Part shown: positions 32,206-38,241 of the stretch, in pieces
Layout: each line of letters starts with the position of its first letter
How positions within the stretch are numbered: position 1 is the first letter of the stretch
Origin: Rhodothermia bacterium
GTDB lineage: Bacteria > Bacteroidota > Rhodothermia > Rhodothermales > JAAAOL01
DNA: 60,377 nt
Direction of reading: 5' to 3'
Assembly: GCA_030428385.1 (NCBI GenBank)
Contig: JAUIDY010000022.1
Location: forward strand, 1 to 60,377
Notes under the pieces: model-generated
Seen by the model: the letters and a program-made list of their open reading frames with translations, nothing else
The model's database searches: none
Told to the model about the DNA's origin: nothing
Translations under genes and position numbers: made by a program

Positions 32206-32685
32206 ATGACGCTTCGCTTTGCCACCCCCGCCGACGTCCCGCTCATCCTCGCCTTTATCAACGGGCTGGCCGAATACGAAAAGCTGGCGCACGAAGTGGT
32301 GGCGACGGAAGAAACCCTGCACGCGACGCTGTTCGGCGAGCGGCCCTACGCCGAGGTGGTGATCGGCGAACACGAGGGCGAGGCGGTGGGGTTTGCGCTG
32401 TTCTTCCACAACTACTCCACGTTCCTCGGGCGGCCCGGCATTTATCTGGAAGACCTGTTCGTGAAACCCGCCTGGCGCGGGCGCGGCTTCGGCAAGGCGC
32501 TGCTGACGTTCCTCGGCAAGCTGGCGGTGGAACGCGGCTGCGGCCGCCTCGAATGGGCGGTGCTGGACTGGAACGAACCCGCCATCCGCTTCTACGAGTC
32601 GCTCGGCGCACAGCCGATGGACGAATGGACCGTCTACCGCGTCACGGGCGAGGCGCTCGAACGGCTGGCGGCGATGCACGGATGA
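32206..32685 (+). CDS. GNAT family N-acetyltransferase, SSAT-like
   Basis: From the ATG at 32206 the product has 159 residues and starts MTLRFATPADVPLILAFI. The acetyl-CoA site is the canonical VKPAWRGRGFGKALL (motif A), preceded by GIYLEDLFV and followed by WNEPAIRFYESLGA (motif B). The overall pattern matches the diamine/thialysine acetyltransferase (SSAT) group, so a polyamine or similar amine is a likely substrate. An earlier start at 32152 lies in the hairpin-rich leader and adds no conserved residues. The gene stands alone. Confidence 0.9.
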   Translation: MTLRFATPADVPLILAFINGLAEYEKLAHEVVATEETLHATLFGERPYAEVVIGEHEGEAVGFALFFHNYSTFLGRPGIYLEDLFVKPAWRGRGFGKALLTFLGKLAVERGCGRLEWAVLDWNEPAIRFYESLGAQPMDEWTVYRVTGEALERLAAMHG

Positions 32686-32805
32686 GGCTTCATTCTGACC
32701 TTGCATCCATGTAAATCAGTGCATACCGTCTTATAGGTTATTAAAATCGCCGATATTATAAGTTAAGTGGGGGCAGCTTTTACGCAATCTGTTTGAGGTA
32801 GCCGA

Positions 32806-32865
32806 ATGAAATTTCTATTTGCCTTCTGCTTTGCAGGATTTGTTGTAGGGTTGCTTCTCCTCTGA
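32806..32865 (+). CDS. Candidate 19-aa hydrophobic microprotein
   Basis: GAGG about eight bases upstream of an ATG at 32806 precedes a 19-codon frame, MKFLFAFCFAGFVVGLLLL, ending in TGA at 32863-32865. It is a single hydrophobic stretch that could span the membrane. The surrounding 32686-32805 is AT-rich, unlike most spacers here. Support is limited to ribosome site and composition. Confidence 0.3.
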   Translation: MKFLFAFCFAGFVVGLLLL

Positions 32866-32887
32866 TTGACACTGTGGCCATCAACAT

Positions 32888-33601
32888 TCACCCCGGATGC
32901 ACCAGGTGGCCCATCTCGAAGTCGATGTAACGGTGTAGGGTGGCGGTTTCACCGTCGGTGAAGGTCACGCGGCAGGTGCAGAGGAATGGCGCATACGCCG
33001 CGGTCTTGACGCCGATAGACTGGTTGGTTTTGGTCCCGGCAAAGCCGTTTTTCATGCCCGGCGGCCCGAAGAAGAACTCCGCGTGTTGCACGCCGCCGAG
33101 GTTGGCTCCAGTGTCGGCGAGGAGGTAGATGTAGGCGTCGTACCACGGCCCCTGCTTCTGTGTCGGCGCGAGGAGGTGCGTCAGGAAGATGCCCCGCTGG
33201 CGCTGGTAGATGGCGGTGCGGGTGTCGTCCGTACTTTCGCCGACGGCATGGATGGCGGTGACGCGGGTGGCGGCGGCGTATTCCGGCCCGGCGAACGGGA
33301 GTTGCAGAAGATCCGGCTTGTGGCGCAGCAGTGTCGATAAAAAGGTCTCGTCCTCGCGGTAGTCGCGGGGACCGTACAGCTTGCCGTGATGCCGCGTCAC
33401 GAGCCAGCCAAACAGCACCAGCACAACCACCGGAAAACCCGTCAGGAACCACACCAGCGGGTGCGCGCCGAGGTCTTTCAGATGCGCCGCGCCAAAGCCC
33501 GTCACCAGCGCCACCATCCCGTACACCAGCACGATGAACAGGGCGATGATGCCGAGGGGGTTTTTCGACAGGCTAGACGCGGTTTCTCGCATAGAAGTCA
33601 T
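32888..33601 (-). CDS. Two-TM protein with C-terminal pYEATS-like domain
   Basis: This 237-residue protein has TM helices at about 17-39 and 48-68. A soluble linker (70-135, ETFLSTLLRHKPDLLQLPF) and a beta-rich domain at about 136-229 follow. The domain has the spacing of prokaryotic YEATS domains: WYDAYIYLLADTG, then a VQHAEFFFGPP strand, and CTCRVTFTDGETATLHRYI at the end. Prokaryotic YEATS proteins often couple TM helices to signalling or defence effectors; no effector domain lies in this protein or next to it. The assignment is by eye. Its start codon is preceded by the 42-nt repeat also found in front of the NtrC-type regulator. Confidence 0.6.
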   Translation of the reverse strand: MTSMRETASSLSKNPLGIIALFIVLVYGMVALVTGFGAAHLKDLGAHPLVWFLTGFPVVVLVLFGWLVTRHHGKLYGPRDYREDETFLSTLLRHKPDLLQLPFAGPEYAAATRVTAIHAVGESTDDTRTAIYQRQRGIFLTHLLAPTQKQGPWYDAYIYLLADTGANLGGVQHAEFFFGPPGMKNGFAGTKTNQSIGVKTAAYAPFLCTCRVTFTDGETATLHRYIDFEMGHLVHPG

Positions 33602-33638
33602 GTGTTGGCTATCGGCTGTCAGCTATTGGCTATCAGGT
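33597..33638 (-). repeat. Heptad leader repeat abutting the pYEATS-like gene start
   Basis: On the minus strand the 42 nt are identical to 13265-13306. The repeat consists of GATAGCC/AATAGCT/GACAGCC heptads running straight into AACAC and the ATG at 33601. Confidence 0.85.
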
Positions 33639-33709
33639 TGTAGTGTAGCGGTGTTTCCGGGCACGACGCGCCATAGCGCGTCGGTACGGGTGTCTTTTCA
33701 ACAACCGAT

Positions 33710-33742
33710 TCCCCTATTCGCTATTCCCCGCACCCCATTCCC
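33710..33742. repeat. C-rich dispersed repeat (reverse-complement relative of 13128-13180)
   Basis: CCCCTATTCGCTATTCCCCG followed by CACCCCATTCCC reads as the reverse complement of the G-rich repeats at 13128-13180 and 37136-37187. More degenerate C-rich sequence continues to the end of umuC at 33788. Confidence 0.6.
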
Positions 33743-33787
33743 GACAATATCCCCTCTTCCCACACCCCCCATCCCCCTTCCCTCACC

Positions 33788-35038
33788 TCACGCATAGGCG
33801 GTCGGTAGCTCCTCCCACCGGGTGGTGTAGCGCGGCGAGCGGAGGGTGCAGCGTGTGGCCCACGCCGGGGGCTTTTTTTGTGGGCGGGCGGCGGCGAAGA
33901 CCACGGCGTCGTGTCCGGCTTTGCGGTTGATCGTGTCGAGCGTGTGCATGAGGGCGGCGTGCCGGGGATCGGTTGGGAAAAACAGGTGGCCCTGGGTGGG
34001 CGATTCGGGCACGAGGCCGTAGCACAACACCCCGGCTTTGGTGTAGCTGCTGTTTGGTCGCCATGCTTTGTGCAATCCGGCGTTGGCAGCCTGAAGGAGC
34101 CACGGCGTGTAGTTGGTTGCTTGCGAAAGGTGGATCGTGGCGGCGTCCTGGCGGGCGTCGGGTTTGTGGCGGTGGCCGGTGAGCAGGAACACATGCAGCA
34201 TATGGGCCGCCAGCTTGTCGCGGCGCAGTTTCATGGCGGCGCGGCTGACGAACGTCGTCAGCACTTCGCGCATCGTAGCCGGATCGCTCACCGCCTCGCC
34301 GAAGCTGCGGCTGTGCACCACGCTCTTGCGTGTTGGCGGCTGGGCTTCCAGCGGAAAACAGGGGGTGCCGCGTAGCTCGTACACCGTGCGGAGGCCGATC
34401 ACATTCATGTAGCGCCGCGCCTGCTGGTCGGAGAGCCCACACAGGTGCAGCGCCGTGGTGATGTGATTGCGCCGCAGCCGCGCCCCCCACCGCCGCCCGA
34501 TGCCCCACACATCTTCCACCTTCACCTGCGCCAGCGCCGTGCGGTTGCGCTCATCGAGCACAAACGTGCGTTTTTTGGTCTTTTTGGCAAGTTCGCTGGC
34601 GGCCTTGGCGAGCGTTTTGGTAGCTCCGATGCCCACGCGCACCGGGATGCCCGTCCAGCGCGCCACACGCTGGTGAATCGCCTCGCCCAGTTGCGTCAGG
34701 TCGCTTTGCGCCGGGACGTGCAAAAACGCTTCGTCAATCGAATACACCTCCATCTGGTTGCAGAACGTTTCCAGCGTGTGCATCACCCGCCGCGAGAGGT
34801 CGCCGTAGAGTTCGAAGTTGGCGCTGAAGATGTGCGCGCCCACAGCGTCGAGCGTCTCGCGGTGTTTGAAGTAGGGCGCGCCCATTGGGATGTTGAGCGC
34901 CTTCACCTCGTCGCTGCGGGCGATGATGCAGCCGTCGTTGTTAGACAGCACGGCGACGGGCTTGTCGCGCAAGCGGGGCACAAAAACCCGCTCGCACGAG
35001 GCGTAGAAGTTGTTACAGTCGACGAGGACAACGGGCAT
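33788..35038 (-). CDS. umuC: DNA polymerase V catalytic subunit UmuC (Y-family)
   Basis: This 416-residue Y-family polymerase has the first metal Asp and steric gate in LVDCNNFYASCE, the finger motif VLSNNDGCIIARS, catalytic acidic pair in YSIDEAFLHV, a helix-hairpin-helix thumb (VEDVWGIGRRWGARLRR) and the UmuC-specific C-terminal little-finger region. It performs error-prone translesion synthesis after SOS induction. It follows umuD by two bases, as in other umuDC operons. Length is normal for UmuC. Confidence 0.96.
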   Translation of the reverse strand: MPVVLVDCNNFYASCERVFVPRLRDKPVAVLSNNDGCIIARSDEVKALNIPMGAPYFKHRETLDAVGAHIFSANFELYGDLSRRVMHTLETFCNQMEVYSIDEAFLHVPAQSDLTQLGEAIHQRVARWTGIPVRVGIGATKTLAKAASELAKKTKKRTFVLDERNRTALAQVKVEDVWGIGRRWGARLRRNHITTALHLCGLSDQQARRYMNVIGLRTVYELRGTPCFPLEAQPPTRKSVVHSRSFGEAVSDPATMREVLTTFVSRAAMKLRRDKLAAHMLHVFLLTGHRHKPDARQDAATIHLSQATNYTPWLLQAANAGLHKAWRPNSSYTKAGVLCYGLVPESPTQGHLFFPTDPRHAALMHTLDTINRKAGHDAVVFAAARPQKKPPAWATRCTLRSPRYTTRWEELPTAYA

Positions 35039-35040
35039 GG

Positions 35041-35427
35041 CTACCGGAAGCTGTGGATGCTGTACGTGACGACGCCCCAGATGCCGCTGTCCTCGGGGTC
35101 GAACAACTCGATGGGGCTATAGCTCGGATGTGCCGATTCGAGCCATACGCGGGTGCCCTGGGTGCGGAAGCGCCGCACGGACAGGTCGCCATACACCGTG
35201 GCGATGATGATGTCGCCATCGCGGGGCTCCAGCGAACGGTCCACGATCAGCAAGTCGCTGTCGAAGATGCCCGCGCCGTTCATCGACTCGCCCTGCACGC
35301 GGGTGATAAACGTGGTGGCGGGGTGTGGGATCAGGTGGGCATACAGGTTCAACTGACGATCAACAAGGTCATCGGCAGGCGAGGGGAACCCCGCGCTCGT
35401 GGTGCTCAGGTACAACAGCAGTTTCAT
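35041..35427 (-). CDS. umuD: UmuD-like S24 protein with the catalytic Lys replaced by Arg
   Basis: From the ATG at 35427 the protein has 128 residues. The cleavage site is Ala12-Gly13 in TSAGFPSPADD, leaving a short 12-residue arm. The nucleophile Ser48 lies in QGESMNG. In E. coli UmuD the general-base Lys is 37 residues after the Ser (Ser60, Lys97); here that position is Arg85 in DLSVRRF (codons CGG CGC on the minus strand). Self-cleavage should therefore be weak or absent unless another residue substitutes. The remaining fold (SYSPIELF, GIWGVVTYSI) is conserved. A longer frame from 35502 crosses the AT-rich promoter and is unlikely. Confidence 0.93.
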   Translation of the reverse strand: MKLLLYLSTTSAGFPSPADDLVDRQLNLYAHLIPHPATTFITRVQGESMNGAGIFDSDLLIVDRSLEPRDGDIIIATVYGDLSVRRFRTQGTRVWLESAHPSYSPIELFDPEDSGIWGVVTYSIHSFR

Positions 35428-35437
35428 CGAGATAGAG

Positions 35438-35471
35438 TATGTGTCACATAATTTATACATATAAACATGTT
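35438..35471 (-). promoter_or_regulatory. AT-rich palindromic operator/promoter region of umuDC
   Basis: Three palindromes lie within 35 bp just upstream of umuD: TATGTG-T-CACATA (35438-35450), TTTATA-CA-TATAAA (35452-35465) and AACATGTT (35464-35471). The composition is far more AT-rich than the rest of the window. By function of the operon, a LexA-type repressor is the likely ligand, but which palindrome is bound is not known. Confidence 0.5.
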
Positions 35472-35600
35472 CAAAATAATGTGTAAAAATATGTGTTGTC
35501 AAGATGTGGGAAGATCAGCACGGGGATCAGTGGCCCACACGGCGTCTGTGAAACCTGTATCTTCGACGCCTTCCCGGTCGCCACTTCGCCTTGGTTTGTG

Positions 35601-37136
35601 ATGCCTCCACCACCGCCCGATTCCACGGTACCTCAACCTCTGCCGCCTGATGAAGGCTGGGGGAGCACGACGCCGTTTGGCTGGACGAACGGCGTGGGAC
35701 TGGGCGGCGGCATAGTCGTTTTTGTGCTCCTGTTGCTGCTGCCCACGCCCGATGGGTTGAGCGAGGCCGGATGGCACACCGCCGCGTTGGGCTTGCTGAT
35801 GGCAATCTGGTGGATGACCGAAGCCATCCCGATGGCCGCCACGGCGCTGCTCCCCATCGTGCTTTTGCCGCTGCTGGGTGCCCAGCCCATCCGTGAGGCA
35901 ACGGCCCCCTACGCCAACCCGCTGATTTTCCTTTTCCTCGGCGGTTTTGTCATCGCCCTAGGCATGGAGCGGTGGAATTTGCACCGCCGCATCGCGCTGA
36001 ACGTGATCCGCGCCATCGGGACGAAGCCACGGGCCATCGTATTGGGTTTTATGGTAAGTGCGGCGGGCCTGAGCATGTGGGTGAGCAACACCGCCACGGC
36101 GGTCATGATGCTGCCCATCGGGCTGTCGGTGCTGCAACTGGCGCGTTCATCGTCCGACGGCGGAGCCCACAACTTCGGCCCGGCGCTGATGCTGAGCATT
36201 GCCTATGGATGCAGCCTCGGCGGGATCGCCACGCTGATTGGCACGCCCACCAACGCCGTGCTGGCGGGCTTTTTCTTCGAGACCTATAACGTAGAGATTG
36301 GCTTTGCGCAGTGGATGCTGCTCGGTGTGCCGCTGCTGGTGATTGGGTTGCCGCTGACGTTCTGGGTGCTCACGCGGTGGGTGTTTCCCATCCGCATCGA
36401 GACGCTGCCGGGGGGCAAGGCGCTTATTCTGGATGCACTGAAGCAGTTGGGCAAAACCACCAAGCCAGAGTGGCTAGTGATGGGCGTCTTTGGCATGGTG
36501 GCGGTGCTGTGGATTGTTCGCCCGCTGCTGACGGACATGGTGCCGGGCCTCAGCGATGCAGGCATCGCCATCGGCGGGGCGCTGCTGATGTTTCTGGTGC
36601 CGGTCGATCTACGGCAGGGGCAGTTTTTGCTCACCTGGCGCGAGGCCGAGCGGCTCCCGTGGGGTGTGCTGCTGCTCTTCGGCGGCGGCCTCTCGCTTGC
36701 CAGCGCCATCAGCGAGACGGGGCTGGCGGACTGGATCGGGAACGCACTCGCCGGACTCAGCGCACTGCCCATCGTGCTGATTGTACTCATCGTCGTGGCG
36801 ATCGTGGTGCTGCTCACCGAGATGACGAGCAATGTGGCCACCGCCGCGGCTTTTCTGCCGATTATGGCATCCGTTGCCATCGGCATCGGGCAACATCCAT
36901 TTGTGCTCACGGTGCCCGTCGTGATCGCCGCGAGTTGCGCGTTTATGCTGCCCGTCGCTACGCCGCCCAACGCCATCGTGTATGGCAGCGGGGCCGTCAC
37001 CATTCAGCAGATGGTGCGCGCCGGGTGGGTGCTCAACATCCTCTTTATCCTCCTCACCACGGCGCTGGCCCTCACGCTGGGGCTGTGGGTGTTCGAGGTG
37101 GAATTCGGGGTGTTGCCTGCATGGGTGCAGCCGTAG
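35601..37136 (+). CDS. SLC13/DASS-family sodium:anion symporter
   Basis: From the ATG at 35601 the product has 511 residues and a proline-rich cytoplasmic N-terminus (MPPPPPDSTVPQPLPP). About a dozen TM segments follow. Family signatures are the first SNT-like motif in MWVSNTATAVMMLPI, the GTPTNAV repeat, and a second SNV motif in EMTSNVATAAAFLPI with PVATPPNAIVYGSG. The protein imports a di- or tricarboxylate or sulfate with Na+; the exact anion is not readable. The gene is divergent from umuDC with an AT-rich spacer. A start at 35493 would enter that spacer. Confidence 0.93.
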   Translation: MPPPPPDSTVPQPLPPDEGWGSTTPFGWTNGVGLGGGIVVFVLLLLLPTPDGLSEAGWHTAALGLLMAIWWMTEAIPMAATALLPIVLLPLLGAQPIREATAPYANPLIFLFLGGFVIALGMERWNLHRRIALNVIRAIGTKPRAIVLGFMVSAAGLSMWVSNTATAVMMLPIGLSVLQLARSSSDGGAHNFGPALMLSIAYGCSLGGIATLIGTPTNAVLAGFFFETYNVEIGFAQWMLLGVPLLVIGLPLTFWVLTRWVFPIRIETLPGGKALILDALKQLGKTTKPEWLVMGVFGMVAVLWIVRPLLTDMVPGLSDAGIAIGGALLMFLVPVDLRQGQFLLTWREAERLPWGVLLLFGGGLSLASAISETGLADWIGNALAGLSALPIVLIVLIVVAIVVLLTEMTSNVATAAAFLPIMASVAIGIGQHPFVLTVPVVIAASCAFMLPVATPPNAIVYGSGAVTIQQMVRAGWVLNILFILLTTALALTLGLWVFEVEFGVLPAWVQP

Positions 37137-37187
37137 GGAATGGGGTGTGGGGAATAGGGCGTAGGGGATGACCCCCGTGGCGACCCC
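37136..37187. repeat. G-rich dispersed intergenic repeat, copy 2
   Basis: This near-copy of 13128-13180 in the same orientation (GGGAATGGGGTGTGGGGAAT, AGGGCGTAGGGG, CCCCGTGGCGACCCC) begins at the stop codon of the symporter gene. Confidence 0.7.
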
Positions 37188-37230
37188 GCGGAGAGGGGCT
37201 GTGCTTGCCGTTCAAAAAAGGGCGGGCTTC

Positions 37231-38154
37231 TTAGGCCAGCCGGCGGCGCTTGTTGAGGTAGGCGAGCAACGCTTGGTCGTAGGGCTGGGCGGTGTCGAGT
37301 TCCACGAAGTCGACGTTGTGCTCCAGGCAGCGGCGGCGGAAGCGGTCGGAGAAGACGCGGACGGCGTCGGCGTAGTGGTCGCGGAGCTGCGAGGGTTGCA
37401 GCGAGATTTCTTCACCCGTCTCCATGTCGCGAAACACCATCGGCACGTCGGGGAAGCGAAAGAGGCGTTCGGTTTCGCTTTCGAGGATGTGGAAGACGAG
37501 CACTTCGTGGCCCCGGTGGCGCAGGTGGCGCATCGCTTTTAGCAAGTCGTCGTGCGCGGCGATGTTTTCGAAGAGGTCGGTGATGATGACCACCAGCGAG
37601 CGGCGTGCGATGCGCTCGGCGACTTCGTTAAGGACGGCAGCGGCGCTGGTGCGGCGTCCATCAGCGCTTTCTTTCGAGAGGCGCTCCAGCATGACGAGCA
37701 ACTGCCGCACGTGTTGCTGGGTGCTCTTGGGCCGCAGCAGCGTGTGGATCGACTCGTCGAAGGCGATCAGGCCGGTGGCGTCGCGCTGCTTGGCCATCAG
37801 GAAGTGCAGCGCCGCACTCAGGTAGGCCCCGTATTCCAGCTTCGTCAGCCCCGACGCGTGGCGGTAGTACATCGACGGCGAGGTGTCGAGCACGACGTAG
37901 TGCCGCAAGTTGGTTTCCTCTTCGTACTGCTTCACGTAGTGGCGGTCGGTTTTGGCAAAGACTTTCCAGTCTACATGCCGCAGTTCATCACCGGGGTTAT
38001 ACGGGCGGTGCTCCGCAAACTCGACCGAGAAGCCGTGGTACGGGCTTTTGTGCAGCCCCGTGATGAAGCCTTCCACAATAAGCCGCGCCCGCATCTCCAT
38101 GTTTTTCAGACGCGACACCGCCACCGGATCGAGATAACGCAGGGAGGTTTCCAA
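37231..38154 (-). CDS. DUF58 domain protein (vWA-like)
   Basis: Homology places the start at the TTG at 38154, giving LETSLRYLDPVAVSRLKNME as N-terminus and 307 residues in all; another TTG at 38175 would add seven. The DUF58 core is HGFSVEFAEHRPYNPGDELR, then HVDWKVFAKTDRHYVKQYEE. It is followed by a vWA-like metal site (LDTSPSMYY) and ITDLF. Such proteins usually sit beside a MoxR ATPase and other vWA proteins; here the gene is alone between a symporter and a surface-protein gene. The molecular role is unknown, though chaperone-like assembly has been proposed for MoxR partners. Confidence 0.88.
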   Translation of the reverse strand: METSLRYLDPVAVSRLKNMEMRARLIVEGFITGLHKSPYHGFSVEFAEHRPYNPGDELRHVDWKVFAKTDRHYVKQYEEETNLRHYVVLDTSPSMYYRHASGLTKLEYGAYLSAALHFLMAKQRDATGLIAFDESIHTLLRPKSTQQHVRQLLVMLERLSKESADGRRTSAAAVLNEVAERIARRSLVVIITDLFENIAAHDDLLKAMRHLRHRGHEVLVFHILESETERLFRFPDVPMVFRDMETGEEISLQPSQLRDHYADAVRVFSDRFRRRCLEHNVDFVELDTAQPYDQALLAYLNKRRRLA

Positions 38155-38241
38155 AAGGCAATGAGGAATGAACAAGAAGTAATAGGAATCCCTCCCAACG
38201 CGAGGGCGGCGGGATAGATTCGCACCGCCGGGTTTCAGGGG

